Positions 15,485 to 25,372 are shown, counted from the stretch's first letter. The stretch is 64,000 nt of DNA from Rhodopirellula bahusiensis (GCF_002727185.1 NZ_NIZW01000019.1:62001-126000); one strand, 5' to 3'. Notes: generated by a model from the letters alone, not told the origin. A program made the numbers and translations.

Positions 15485-18363
15485 GGTTGTTGCTCGGGAG
15501 TTTGTGTAGGAAAGAAGAAAGCTGCGGATCGCTGGGATAGGGTCGGTTCATTGGCATGCTGCCTCGGTTCTCGCTGCTGGCGACGTTCTTGCCACCAGGC
15601 TTGCACGCGGTCGCGATATACGGACAACGCCCGCTTGCGCTGTTGTTGGCGTTCGATCGACGTTTCTCTTTGCTGCGTCGTTTTAGTTGCAGCATCCGGC
15701 TTTTTGATCAGTTCCGTCGCCGACATTTGTTCGCCGCTGCGGGCAATGGCTCTTCGGACTTTCGCCTTGTCATCAACAAATAGCCGCACGTCTTTGCTGC
15801 CGCGTGACGCCGTGACATAGAACTGCCGGTAGTTGATTGCCGCGAGCGAGTCTGATCCCATCGCGGCGATGGCGACGTCGCGGTCTTTGCCCTGGCTGGC
15901 GTGGCTCGTGATGACGTAGCCAAGATCCAAGTGCCCGTAGTCTTTGGGCAGAGTAAAGCCGCTCTTCAGCTTGACGTTGCCGTCAGCGTCAAAGCCCTTT
16001 ACCTCGTCGAGCCGTCCGTTGCTCAATCGGCGTCCGTCGTGGCTGGTTCCGCCCAGAGTCAGGCGAACCTTGTCGCCAACGGCCAGCTCGACTTCCGTCT
16101 CGCGATAAACCTCGAACCGATCCGCCATCTTTCGCGGGAGTTGCTTTACGCTGCCGTCATCGAGCGACTTGATCCGAATTTCATTTCCAATTGCCCCTGC
16201 GACGCGATATCGTGATCCGCGCTGTATGCCGCCGGGGACGTTTTGATGAAACTGAACGATTACACCTTCTTGCTCAGCGTAGGTTGAAGCTTCTCGTTTC
16301 TGAGCCTCCGTCAGATTGAGCGATTGCAGTCGGAGGAGGGAACAACCGCTTTCTTCCAATTGCCCCCGCTCGCGGAGCGAGCCTCGAATTTTTTCCGTCA
16401 CCTCGGCGGCTTCGTGATGCGTCGGCGCGACCACCAAAGTGGATTGGCCACGATCGGCCAGTTCCAGATAGTCGGATGCCAATCGGTCATTCTTGGTTTC
16501 GGGATCAATCTCGTGGATCTTGCCCATGCGATCGAGCATGTCGAAGCCGGCGAGCAGGCTCGGTTGATTCGTCGCCGGATCGATCTCGTTTCCTTTGCTG
16601 ATCAGCTCGATGGCCTTCTTGTACTCACCGCGTTGTCGCTGAATCGCTTCGACGCGGGCAATCTTCAATCCCGCTTCGTGTTCCAGTAATCGCAAGGCTT
16701 CGCCGCGACGAGGGGAGGCGTGTTGTTTCGTATCACCAGAAAGAACAACCCGGGCATTTTGCTGCTTTGCGATCGAGAACACCGCATTCATGGATCGGAC
16801 GTCGAGCAGTCCGGCTTCGTCGATCCAAATGACTTGGCCGCGAAGATCGGCGTGCATTTTGTCGTTGCGGATCAAATGCTCGACAGTTTGTGTTCGGTCG
16901 AAGCCCTTTTCCTGCAGCACTTCTTTTGCACCGGTGCTTGGCGTGAAGGTGAAAAGCGTTTTGCCGTAGTGCTCGATCGCATCGCCGGCTTCTTGCATCA
17001 GTGACGACTTTCCCGTGCCAGCGCCTCCGGTTACCGCGACAACGCCGTCATGCGACACCAAGACATCTCGCACGGCTGCCTTTTGCTGATCGTTCAGCCA
17101 CTCGCGCTGAAATTCATAGTCCTTGCTTCCGATTGCTTGCCGCGTTCCGCGCGCGTCGCGAGCGTACGCGATCATGTGCCGCTCGGCATTGAGCACTTCC
17201 TGCGTCGTAATGAAATGCCGGTCGGCACCGTCGTGGTCAATCGTTTTTCGCAGCACGTCCATGCGATCCATTGCCCGTTCCATCTCTTCCGGCGAGACGG
17301 TCAGAGCATGTTCGAGGGCCGTGCCGATGATTTGATGACGCTCGGTTGTCGATTGCCGATACAGATGATGGTCCAGGGCGTATTGCAACGAATGGCTTGC
17401 AGCATCTTCGCCGTTCTGGTCGCTTGCGGAAGGGGTCAATAGATTCGCAAAGGCAGCACGCTCTTCGGCGGTCAATCGCGATTGCCATTCGTCCCGCAAT
17501 CGATCAACCGATGTACCCTTGTCCTTTTTCTCCCGCGTTGTTGCTCCGAGTGTCGCCTTCTTCGCGGCATCGCGAATCCCTTTTTCGCTGGCGTGCTTTT
17601 CGACCTGGGCGGTTCGGCGACTGAACTTGTCAATCGTTTCTCGTTTCAGTCCGTCGATCTCCCAGCCCGCTTTGACGCGGCCGGATTGAACAAAGCGCGT
17701 GTTTCGAACACCGTAACCGAGCTCATCGCGAAGCTTTCGGGCCAGCCGCGATTCGAACTTAGCTTGCAAGCTCGCCCGCTGGCGAACAATTTCTTCCATC
17801 TGGCCGGCATAGTGCGTTCCGTGGTCCTCCGTCCAGTTGATGACGAAGGCGTGGACGTGCAGATGCGGATCAGTGACACCGTCTACCGGCCTGGACGTTT
17901 TGTGCAAGAAATCGGCGTAGATCAATTTGCCCGTTGCCGCTTTTTGTTCGCTGCTGCTGTGCTTTCCGCTGCGTACACGGCGATGCATCAGTGGCTCCAC
18001 ATCCTTCGCCATCGTTTCGGCGACCGTTTCACGCAGGGCATCGATCAGACGTTCGTCTTCGTTGATGGCCCAGGCCAGCGATACGGATTTTGGAACTGAA
18101 AACGTCAGATCCATCCCCGGCCGGCGGTCTTTTCGGTTTCGCTGCGTCAGCGGTTCACCGGTGATTGGATGCTTGCCTTGGAGTAGGGCGTCGAACTGAT
18201 CCTTTGTAACATCACTGTCATGACCCACCCCTAACAAAGCAGCTCCTTTGCCCTGCCAACGCCCGTTGATTTCTTGACCGAGGTAGTAGTCACCCTGCGT
18301 CAATACTTCGTCGAAGTAGCGACTGGTGGATGCGGTGTTTCGGGATTGCGTGGCGATCAACAT
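15481..18363 (-). CDS. traA: MobF conjugative relaxase-helicase (TrwC/TraA-like)
   Basis: 960 residues from the ATG at 18363 (AAGG just upstream). The N-terminus has candidate nicking tyrosines (RYFDEV, DYYLG), the GRWQGKGAALLG block, LTFSVPKSVSLAW, and the metal-binding triad PHLHVHAF (His167, 169, 171). The middle is a RecD-like helicase: Walker A GGAGTGKSS near residue 445, Walker B VIWIDEAGLL, and motif VI-type VITSHASQGKDR. It nicks at oriT and unwinds the transferred strand. No coupling protein or mating-pair genes are in this window, so the element is mobilisable or they lie elsewhere. The oriT is probably upstream (18364-18550) but I cannot place a nic site. Confidence 0.92.
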   Translation of the reverse strand: MLIATQSRNTASTSRYFDEVLTQGDYYLGQEINGRWQGKGAALLGVGHDSDVTKDQFDALLQGKHPITGEPLTQRNRKDRRPGMDLTFSVPKSVSLAWAINEDERLIDALRETVAETMAKDVEPLMHRRVRSGKHSSSEQKAATGKLIYADFLHKTSRPVDGVTDPHLHVHAFVINWTEDHGTHYAGQMEEIVRQRASLQAKFESRLARKLRDELGYGVRNTRFVQSGRVKAGWEIDGLKRETIDKFSRRTAQVEKHASEKGIRDAAKKATLGATTREKKDKGTSVDRLRDEWQSRLTAEERAAFANLLTPSASDQNGEDAASHSLQYALDHHLYRQSTTERHQIIGTALEHALTVSPEEMERAMDRMDVLRKTIDHDGADRHFITTQEVLNAERHMIAYARDARGTRQAIGSKDYEFQREWLNDQQKAAVRDVLVSHDGVVAVTGGAGTGKSSLMQEAGDAIEHYGKTLFTFTPSTGAKEVLQEKGFDRTQTVEHLIRNDKMHADLRGQVIWIDEAGLLDVRSMNAVFSIAKQQNARVVLSGDTKQHASPRRGEALRLLEHEAGLKIARVEAIQRQRGEYKKAIELISKGNEIDPATNQPSLLAGFDMLDRMGKIHEIDPETKNDRLASDYLELADRGQSTLVVAPTHHEAAEVTEKIRGSLRERGQLEESGCSLLRLQSLNLTEAQKREASTYAEQEGVIVQFHQNVPGGIQRGSRYRVAGAIGNEIRIKSLDDGSVKQLPRKMADRFEVYRETEVELAVGDKVRLTLGGTSHDGRRLSNGRLDEVKGFDADGNVKLKSGFTLPKDYGHLDLGYVITSHASQGKDRDVAIAAMGSDSLAAINYRQFYVTASRGSKDVRLFVDDKAKVRRAIARSGEQMSATELIKKPDAATKTTQQRETSIERQQQRKRALSVYRDRVQAWWQERRQQREPRQHANEPTLSQRSAAFFFPTQTPEQQP

Positions 18364-18553
18364 GATGAACCTTATGGATGCATTCAGGGACTGGCAAACG
18401 GAAAATACTTTGAGATAGGCTTGTCCCCTAAGCAGAGCTTTGGACAAACCAAGACTTCCATGCATGACCCATAATCGCAACAGTCCACCTTGGGTCTATC
18501 CACAACCTATTCGTGCAATATGCTTTTCAACTCACTTTGCGAGAAAGCAAACC

Positions 18554-19240
18554 ATGATCGATGAAAACGACATTCGACCGGCTGACTTGGCGACTTGGTC
18601 CGCGACGCTTATCGGATGGTGCGGCACTGCAATCGCATTTGCGATCACAACCTGCATCGCTATCTATGGATGTGGCCAGGCTGAACATGCGAATCAGATT
18701 GCCGTCGCCGCGCTCAATCAAAACGACCAACTGCACCGAGACAACCAGGAGTTCGCTGTTCGGTTGAAGGACTACGAAGTCTCGCTGGCCGAACCGCGGT
18801 TGGTGTTGCTGCGATACAGAAGGCTGGCAGCAAACCGCTACGTCGCGACGCTACAGAACGACGGCCAACGACAGGCGGTCATCTTCGGAGCACATCTTCA
18901 TCCCGGCTACGAAGAGCCAAAAGTCGGATCAATCGGGGAGCATCCACTGGTTCCGGAATCATTGAAGGTTCCCACCATCAAAATCTCATTCAGCGATCCG
19001 GGCGAACTGAACGTCGAGCTGCCAATTCCTGCTGTCATTGATTCCGGTGACATTGTTTCGCTCGACATCACGTTCAGCGATGATTTTACGGAGGGCGAAG
19101 TTTTGATCGATCAAGGGATCGGCCAGCCGCTTCCAGTAGGGCGATATCGGGTTCGTGCGATGAATCCACGTTTCCCCACCGGTCCCAGCAATTCGATAAA
19201 CGATCTTTTCGGGGCTCCGCTGCCAACTTCGGAGAATTGA
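18554..19240 (+). CDS. Single-pass membrane protein, unknown
   Basis: 228 residues from the ATG at 18554. One hydrophobic segment (about residues 17-40, ATLIGWCGTAIAFAITTC) is followed by a short coiled stretch and a beta-rich soluble domain with VSLAEPRLVLLRYRRL and DSGDIVSLDITFSDD. This topology puts the soluble domain either in the periplasm or in the cytoplasm; I cannot decide. It is transcribed divergently from the relaxase. No family recognised. Confidence 0.65.
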   Translation: MIDENDIRPADLATWSATLIGWCGTAIAFAITTCIAIYGCGQAEHANQIAVAALNQNDQLHRDNQEFAVRLKDYEVSLAEPRLVLLRYRRLAANRYVATLQNDGQRQAVIFGAHLHPGYEEPKVGSIGEHPLVPESLKVPTIKISFSDPGELNVELPIPAVIDSGDIVSLDITFSDDFTEGEVLIDQGIGQPLPVGRYRVRAMNPRFPTGPSNSINDLFGAPLPTSEN

Positions 19241-19262
19241 AAGAGGTGGCACCAGCTTGTTT

Positions 19263-19294
19263 TTGTCGGAAAAACAAGGTATTTTTTCCGACAA
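19263..19294. promoter_or_regulatory. 12-bp perfect inverted repeat, probable AbiEi operator
   Basis: TTGTCGGAAAAA, eight-base spacer, TTTTTCCGACAA. It lies 17 bases before the antitoxin ATG at 19311, with AAGGAG between. AbiEi antitoxins of this class bind inverted repeats to repress their own promoter, so this is the expected operator. Confidence 0.7.
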
Positions 19295-19310
19295 GGAGAT
19301 CGGCATTCCA

Positions 19311-19928
19311 ATGGCCCAAGGTGTTCAAGAGAAGGTACTTGCGAAAATTCGCCGCCAAGGACGAAGCTGGGCATTTTCGCATGTGGATTTTGCCGGTGCC
19401 GGAAGCCGCGATGCGATCGATAAGGCAATGGAACGCCTTCAGCGGGAGGAAACCATCCGTCGCGTAATCCGAGGAATCTATGACTTTCCTGCTTTCTCGA
19501 AGATGCTGGACAGAACTCTTGGACCGGACATCTATCAGGTATCGCAAGCACTTGCCCGGAAGTTTGGCTGGCGAATTCAACCCGATGGGGCATCCGCACT
19601 GAATCTGATGCGAGTATCGACTCAGGTTCCCGCTCAATACGTTTTTCAGTCCGATGGTCCGACCCGAACCTACGAAATCGGCACCACCGAAGTCCGGTTC
19701 ATCCACAAGGCGATCAAGGAAATGAACTTTGAATGTGACGAAACAGCCGTGATTACCCACGGCCTGAAGTCACTCGGATCGGAACATGTGGACGATCGTA
19801 CGATTCAAAAGATTAGACGTTGGCTGCCGGAGGATCGCAGGAAGAAGGTGTTGCACGACAGTCGTCGTGTAACCGGATGGGTTCACGAAGCGATTCGACG
19901 AATCAGCGAGGAGGGGACTGGTGGATAA
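19311..19928 (+). CDS. AbiEi-like antitoxin (DUF6088 type)
   Basis: 205 residues from the ATG at 19311. An N-terminal winged helix (VLAKIRRQGRSWAFSHVDFA, then AIDKAMERLQREETIRRVIRGIYDFP) is followed by the AbiEi C-terminal region with KFGWRIQPDGASALN, VFQSDGPTRTYEIG and VRFIHKA. These are type IV toxin-antitoxin antitoxins that repress their operon and counter an AbiEii nucleotidyltransferase. The stop overlaps the start of the toxin remnant. The gene looks intact although its toxin is not. Confidence 0.8.
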   Translation: MAQGVQEKVLAKIRRQGRSWAFSHVDFAGAGSRDAIDKAMERLQREETIRRVIRGIYDFPAFSKMLDRTLGPDIYQVSQALARKFGWRIQPDGASALNLMRVSTQVPAQYVFQSDGPTRTYEIGTTEVRFIHKAIKEMNFECDETAVITHGLKSLGSEHVDDRTIQKIRRWLPEDRRKKVLHDSRRVTGWVHEAIRRISEEGTGG

Positions 19929-20121
19929 GCTTCTTAAGCTGCCTCCGTGCGAACGTCATCGTGTCTTTCAAGCTTCGACGGAAAAGCGGAATCTTGCTCC
20001 CAAGATAGTGGAAAAAGACTTCTGTGTTTGCTGGTTGGTCCAACAGTTGTTCAACGTACAGGCTCTGAACAGCTACTCCGGCCGCGTCAAAAAGGTTGAT
20101 GTTGCGCTGGCATTGCGCTAG
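19921..20121 (+). pseudogene. Truncated AbiEii-like nucleotidyltransferase toxin
   Basis: It starts at the GTG at 19921, eight bases inside the antitoxin gene. Codons 1-46 match the N-terminus of AbiEii toxins, with the hallmark IVEKDFCVCWLVQQLF. The match ends near 20070 and the frame closes at 20121, before the FKGGTSLSK active-site motif that should follow. The hsdM gene begins 40 bases later, so insertion of the restriction island probably removed the rest. Confidence 0.75.
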
Positions 20122-20161
20122 ACCTGAAGGGACAGCAATGCGGTGAGGATAATTCGGCCGA

Positions 20162-22015
20162 ATGGAAACAACTTCAAAACTTCAAAGGGATTATCCCACA
20201 AACACTATGGAACGACCCAGTACCAACCAAACCAACCTTTCGTCGTTCATCTGGTCGGTGGCCGACTTGCTTAGGGGAGATTACAAGCAATCCGAATACG
20301 GTCGCGTGATTTTGCCGTTCACGGTTCTGCGACGACTGGACTGTGTTCTGGAGGATACGAAGGCGGCGGTCCTCAAAGAGAAAGAGAAACGCGAAGCTGC
20401 CGGTTTGAACCCCGAGCCGTTCTTGCTCAAGAAAGCCGGATTGTTGTTCTACAACACCTCGCCGCTCGACTTCAAAACACTGATGGGCGATCAGGACAAC
20501 ATCGCCGAAAACTTGTTCAGCTACATCCAGGCGTTCTCACCCGAAGTCCGCGACCTCTTTGAGTGTTTCGATTTCCACGTTCAGCTCGAACGATTGGCCA
20601 AGGCCGATCTGCTGTACCTGGTCGCCGAGAAGTTCGCCGGCATCGACTTGCATCCCAGCGTTGTCACCAATGAACAGATGGGGACGGTGTTCGAGGAGTT
20701 GATCCGCAAGTTTGCGGAAATCAGCAATGAGACGGCCGGGGAACACTTCACGCCCCGCGAAGTCATCCGGTTGATGGTCAATCTGTTGTTCATCGAAGAC
20801 GACGACGCATTGACCAAGCCCGGCATCGTCCGATCACTCTATGACCCTACCGCCGGAACCGGCGGCATGTTGTCCGTCGCCCAAGAGCACCTTGCCGAAC
20901 AGAACCCAGATGCGCGACTGGTGATGTACGGTCAGGAGCTCAATGGCGAGTCCTACGCGATCTGCAAAGCCGACATGCTGATCAAAGGCCAAGACATCAG
21001 CCAGATCATTCACGGCAACACGCTGTCCGACGATGGTCTGCCGGGCAAACAGTTCGACTACATGCTTTCCAATCCGCCCTTTGGTGTCGAATGGAAAAAA
21101 ATTCAGAAGGCAATCAAGGACGAACACACCAAAGAGGGTTTCAATGGTCGCTTCGGTCCGGGACTGCCACGCGTCAGTGACGGATCGCTGCTGTTCCTGA
21201 TGCACCTGATTTCCAAGATGCGTCCGACCAAGGATGGCGGCAGCCGCTTTGGGATCGTCTTGAACGGATCACCCCTGTTCACCGGCAATGCGGGAAGCGG
21301 CGAAAGTGAGATCCGCCGTTACGTGCTGGAAAACGATTTTCTGGAAGCGATCATCGGCCTGCCGACCGACATGTTTTACAACACCGGCATCAGCACTTAC
21401 ATCTGGATCGTGACCAATCGCAAGCCCAAGCATCGCCAAGGCAAAGTGCAATTGATCGACGCGAGCGGCATGTGGCAAAAGATGCGAAAGAGTCTCGGCA
21501 GCAAACGCAAAGAACTCAGCGACGATCACATTGCCGAGATCACACAGCTTTTCGGCGAAGCGAAAGACGTCACCGTCGATCCGGAAACCGGCAAGCCCCT
21601 TAGCCAGAAGGCGTTAGCCTCTGGTTCGGTCGGCACTCCCATCAGCCGCATCTTCAAAACCACCGACTTTGGCTACCAGACAATTACGGTCGAACGGCCC
21701 CTGATGAAGAAGAACGGTGAGCCGCAACTGGAAACCAAAGGCAAACGCAAAGGCTTGCCCAAGCCCGACAGCAAACTACGAGACACCGAAGAGGTGCCGC
21801 TCGGCGAAGACATCCACGAATACTTTGCACGCGAGGTCAAACCGCACGTCCCCGACGCCTGGATCGACGAGGACAAAACGAAGATCGGCTACGAGATCCC
21901 GTTCAACCGTCATTTCTACGTGTTCAAACCACCGAGGGAACTCGATGAGATCGACGCGGAGCTGAAAGGGGTGACCGATCGGATCGTCGCCATGATCGGA
22001 GAGCTTTCGCAATGA
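20162..22015 (+). CDS. hsdM: Type I restriction-modification methyltransferase subunit HsdM
   Basis: 617 residues. An HsdM N-terminal domain (ADLLRGDYKQSEYGRVILPF) is followed by the N-6 adenine methylase domain with FTPREVIRLMV, motif I DPTAGTGGML and catalytic motif IV NPPFGVEW. The start at 20162 has GTGAGGA 12 bases upstream; the ATG at 20207 is an alternative. The stop overlaps the next gene as ATGA, beginning a chain of coupled genes to hsdR. With HsdS it methylates adenine in a split recognition site. Confidence 0.95.
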   Translation: METTSKLQRDYPTNTMERPSTNQTNLSSFIWSVADLLRGDYKQSEYGRVILPFTVLRRLDCVLEDTKAAVLKEKEKREAAGLNPEPFLLKKAGLLFYNTSPLDFKTLMGDQDNIAENLFSYIQAFSPEVRDLFECFDFHVQLERLAKADLLYLVAEKFAGIDLHPSVVTNEQMGTVFEELIRKFAEISNETAGEHFTPREVIRLMVNLLFIEDDDALTKPGIVRSLYDPTAGTGGMLSVAQEHLAEQNPDARLVMYGQELNGESYAICKADMLIKGQDISQIIHGNTLSDDGLPGKQFDYMLSNPPFGVEWKKIQKAIKDEHTKEGFNGRFGPGLPRVSDGSLLFLMHLISKMRPTKDGGSRFGIVLNGSPLFTGNAGSGESEIRRYVLENDFLEAIIGLPTDMFYNTGISTYIWIVTNRKPKHRQGKVQLIDASGMWQKMRKSLGSKRKELSDDHIAEITQLFGEAKDVTVDPETGKPLSQKALASGSVGTPISRIFKTTDFGYQTITVERPLMKKNGEPQLETKGKRKGLPKPDSKLRDTEEVPLGEDIHEYFAREVKPHVPDAWIDEDKTKIGYEIPFNRHFYVFKPPRELDEIDAELKGVTDRIVAMIGELSQ

Positions 22016-22371
22016 TCGAAATTCAAGACATTGGGGAACCCGACAAGGAAGCGGCAGGTTACGAAGAATTCCTTCAAACGGTCAGTGGCCTCGCCAAGGA
22101 GATTTCTGGATTGCATCTTCAGTTGGCTGAATCGCAAAGGCCACTCGTTAATCAGTTGATCGCGCAGAAAAGTCGTGACACGGCCGCGATCGAGCGCGTC
22201 CTCGATCAGTTGCTCGACTCAGCGGCCCATCCCGTTGGATTGGAGCTACTCCGCAAGCTTTGCAGCTACTACTGGACGATCAATCCGCAAGCCACTGCCG
22301 AGTACATTCAGGCCTACCGCGATATGTGGGGCGATGATGACGCGGAGTCAAGCGAGGAGAGGGCAGAATGA
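22012..22371 (+). CDS. Small helical protein between hsdM and hsdS
   Basis: 119 residues, almost entirely helical and acidic, e.g. LHLQLAESQRPLVNQLIAQ and VLDQLLDSAAHP, ending in an acidic tail. ATGA overlaps at both ends bind it into the type I operon. It is not a standard subunit; it may modulate complex assembly. No family recognised. Confidence 0.75.
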   Translation: MIEIQDIGEPDKEAAGYEEFLQTVSGLAKEISGLHLQLAESQRPLVNQLIAQKSRDTAAIERVLDQLLDSAAHPVGLELLRKLCSYYWTINPQATAEYIQAYRDMWGDDDAESSEERAE

Positions 22372-23702
22372 GTTTCCCGGCTTACGAACACACTAAGGAG
22401 AGTGGCGTTCCATGGATCGGAAAAATTCCGTTGCATTGGGAAATTTGGCAAAGCCGCCGCCTTTTTTCGCTGCGCAATGAAAGAGTGCGTGAAGGTGACG
22501 AACAACTAACCGCGTCGCAAGATCATGGTGTTATTCCGCAGAAGACATTTATGGAACTCGAAGGCCGGAGTGTCGTTCAGGTAATTCTTAATTCCGAGAT
22601 ATTAAAGCATGTGGAACCAGGTGACTTTGTGATCAGCATGCGAAGTTTCCAAGGTGGCATCGAGTATGCAGAGCACGGAGGATGCATCAGTTCCGCATAT
22701 GTAATGCTTATACCGGCGAAGAGGATCTACGGCCCATTTTACAAGTATCTTTTCAAGAGCCAAACGTACATTCAAGCTTTGCAGAGCACGACTAATTTAG
22801 TACGAGATGGTCAAGCACTTCGCTTTCAAAATTTCGTGATGGTTGATTTGCCTTTGGTTCCCGTCGACGAGCAGAAAGCGATCGCGTCGTTCCTCGATGT
22901 GGAAACGTCGAAGATCGACCGCTTGGTGTCAGAACAGTGTCGTTTGATCGAGTTGCTCAAGGAAAAGCGTCTGGCGATCATCAGTCACGCGGTCACCAAA
23001 GGCCTCAACTCAAACGCACCCATGAAACCCTCCGGCATCCAATGGCTCGGGGATGTCCCACAGCATTGGGCTATCGCCAAGTTTGGTCGAATCGCATTCA
23101 TGCAAGAAGGTCCCGGCTTGCGGAAATGGCAATTCACCGACGACGGAACGCTCGTAATTTGCGTGACGAACATTACCGAGAATGGCATTGACTTTTCGTC
23201 ATTTAAGAAGTTCATTTCTACGGAAGAATACGAAGAGAAGTATCAGCACTTTACGGTAGAACGCGGCGACATCTTACTTTCAAGTTCCGGCAACTCGTGG
23301 GGCAAGGTCGCAGTATACGACGATGATGAAAGGGTGATGCTCAATACCAGCACAATACGCATCAATGCACTTCGTAACGGAGATGCAACTCGCGACTTTC
23401 TCCAAATCGCTCTCCAGTCCATCGCAATCCGCGAACAACTCGGCGTCGCGATGACAGGATCATGCCAGCCAAACTTCGGCCCGACCCATTTGAATACTGT
23501 GGTGATTGCGTTGCCGCCTCCCGACGAACAAGCGGAAACTGTTAAATACTTGGAAGAGCGGTTGGAAAAGTTTTCGCAGCTTCAAGCCGAAGCCGAGCGA
23601 GCCATTGATCTTCTTCAAGAACGCCGCACCGCCCTGATCTCCGCAGCCGTCACCGGCAAGATCGACGTTCGTGGCTTCGTAAGTGAGGAGGCTGCGGCAT
23701 GA
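22368..23702 (+). CDS. hsdS: Type I specificity subunit HsdS
   Basis: 444 residues with two target-recognition domains separated by conserved helices. Domain 1 starts GVPWIGKIPLHWE and ends in LPLVPVDEQKAIASFLD; domain 2 starts GIQWLGDVPQHWA and ends in ALPPPDEQAETVKYLEE. Each is followed by a long helix ending ALISAAVTGK or AIISHAVTKG. The two domains differ, so the recognition sequence is asymmetric and bipartite. ATGA overlaps link it to both neighbours. Confidence 0.95.
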   Translation: MSFPAYEHTKESGVPWIGKIPLHWEIWQSRRLFSLRNERVREGDEQLTASQDHGVIPQKTFMELEGRSVVQVILNSEILKHVEPGDFVISMRSFQGGIEYAEHGGCISSAYVMLIPAKRIYGPFYKYLFKSQTYIQALQSTTNLVRDGQALRFQNFVMVDLPLVPVDEQKAIASFLDVETSKIDRLVSEQCRLIELLKEKRLAIISHAVTKGLNSNAPMKPSGIQWLGDVPQHWAIAKFGRIAFMQEGPGLRKWQFTDDGTLVICVTNITENGIDFSSFKKFISTEEYEEKYQHFTVERGDILLSSSGNSWGKVAVYDDDERVMLNTSTIRINALRNGDATRDFLQIALQSIAIREQLGVAMTGSCQPNFGPTHLNTVVIALPPPDEQAETVKYLEERLEKFSQLQAEAERAIDLLQERRTALISAAVTGKIDVRGFVSEEAAA

Positions 23703-25372
23703 CAGATCATCCATCTCGCATCGCAGCTCTGGATGAATGGATTCGCGGCAAGGAAGGCGAAAACCTGGAGTTCAAGAGTGCGCGATCCAACTTTCACTTT
23801 GAAGAGCTGACGAAATACTGCGTCGCGTTGGCCAATGAAGGCGGTGGAAAAATCATTCTGGGGGTGACCGATGAACGCCCCCGGCAGATCGTCGGCTCCA
23901 AGGCGTTTTTACAACCCGAACGCACGCGCAAGGGACTTTGCGAACGTATTCCCTTGGGAATCGACTTTGAGGAGATCGACCATCCCGACTGCGCCGCCAA
24001 TAGCCGCGTGCTGGTCTTCTCCGTTCCGTCACGTCCGGTTGGCGTCGCCATCCAACACGACGGGCATCGTTGGGTTCGCAAAGAAGACAGCCTGGTTGAG
24101 ATGAGCGACGACCGCTTGCGTCGCATTTACGCGGAGACCGGGCACGATTTCTCGGCCGATGTTTGTGCAGATGCAACACCGGACGATCTTGATGATCTAG
24201 CGATCGAGAATTTTCGCGACCGATGGATCGCCAAGGCGAATAAGGCGGAGGATCAGGAGTTGGTGGCTCGTATCCAGGCCATGAGTGGAACTCAATTGCT
24301 GGAAGACATCGAGGCGGTTGTCAATGGCAGGGTTACTTACGCTGCGCTCATTCTCTTTGGAACCAATCGCGCACTGACACGGCATTTGGCTGCGGCGGAG
24401 ATCGTGTTTGAGTACCGATCCAATGATAATTCGGGACCCGCACAGGATCGCAAAGAGTTTCGTCAAGCTTTTTTCACGTGCTACGACAATCTTTGGAATG
24501 TGATCAATCTGCGAAACGACAAGCAAGATTTCCAGGAGGGACTTTTTGTTGTTCCGATTTCGACTTTCAACGAACGTCCGGTACGCGAAGCGATCTTGAA
24601 CGCGGTTAGTCACCGCGACTATCAACTCGGTGGCAGCATCTTTATCCGCCAGTATCCAAGACGATTGGAAATTGACAGTCCCGGTGGGTTTCCGGTTGGA
24701 ATCACGCTCGAAAATATCCTTGACCGCCAGAACCCTCGCAATCGACGCGTCGCCGAAATCCTGACGCGGTGCGGTTTGGTCGAACGCTCGGGACAGGGTA
24801 TGAATTTGATTTACGAGGATTTGATCAAACAGAGCAAGCCGGCACCAGAGTTTTCACGCACCGATCAATATCAAGTTGGATTGACGTTACACGGGACCGT
24901 CCAAGATCCGGCGTTTGTTCGATTTGTCGAAAAAGTTTCCAAAGAAACCACGGCTTTCTTTCACACGCATGATTGGATGCTGATGTCGGAAGCCAGTCGA
25001 GGCGAGAAACTACCGAAAGAGTCGGAGCCGCGGATCAAACGTTTGATTGATCTTGGAATCATCGAACGCGGCAAAGGGCGAAAGTTCATGCTGTCGCGGA
25101 AGTACTACGAGTTCGTCGGCAAAGCTGCTGACTACACCCGGCGTAAAGGCTTGGACCACGATCATAATCTGGCATTGCTGAAGAAGCATCTCGATGAAAG
25201 CGGCGAAGCGGGAGCAAGCCTGGATGAACTCGCCCAGGTTCTGCCGTCATTGCCAAAGGAGGAAGTGCGTAATTTGCTCCGGATACTGAAGTATCGTGGT
25301 ATCGCGGGCACCAAGGGGCGAGGCCCCGGTTCCCGATGGATCGCACTCGAAGGAGACGGAAATGAATCATAG
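23699..25372 (+). CDS. AlbA_2 (Schlafen-type) plus HATPase RecG-like accessory protein of the type I operon
   Basis: 557 residues. An N-terminal AlbA_2 domain (ENLEFKSA, LANEGGGKIILGVTD), a linker, then an HATPase_c_4-type region with VREAILNAVSHRDY and a GQGMNL stretch near residue 370, and a C-terminal winged-helix part. Proteins of this layout are often misannotated as RecG helicases and are frequent passengers in type I loci; they may bind nucleic acid and act as regulators or an extra defence arm. Coupled to hsdS by ATGA. Confidence 0.85.
   Translation: MTDHPSRIAALDEWIRGKEGENLEFKSARSNFHFEELTKYCVALANEGGGKIILGVTDERPRQIVGSKAFLQPERTRKGLCERIPLGIDFEEIDHPDCAANSRVLVFSVPSRPVGVAIQHDGHRWVRKEDSLVEMSDDRLRRIYAETGHDFSADVCADATPDDLDDLAIENFRDRWIAKANKAEDQELVARIQAMSGTQLLEDIEAVVNGRVTYAALILFGTNRALTRHLAAAEIVFEYRSNDNSGPAQDRKEFRQAFFTCYDNLWNVINLRNDKQDFQEGLFVVPISTFNERPVREAILNAVSHRDYQLGGSIFIRQYPRRLEIDSPGGFPVGITLENILDRQNPRNRRVAEILTRCGLVERSGQGMNLIYEDLIKQSKPAPEFSRTDQYQVGLTLHGTVQDPAFVRFVEKVSKETTAFFHTHDWMLMSEASRGEKLPKESEPRIKRLIDLGIIERGKGRKFMLSRKYYEFVGKAADYTRRKGLDHDHNLALLKKHLDESGEAGASLDELAQVLPSLPKEEVRNLLRILKYRGIAGTKGRGPGSRWIALEGDGNES

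Noticed and set aside
18364-18553. A defined oriT nic site upstream of the relaxase.
   Set aside because: Short partial hairpins exist but none matches a nic consensus I could defend.
22985-24625. Minus-strand frames across hsdS and the AlbA_2 gene.
   Set aside because: They are antisense to well-supported coupled genes and encode no recognisable product.
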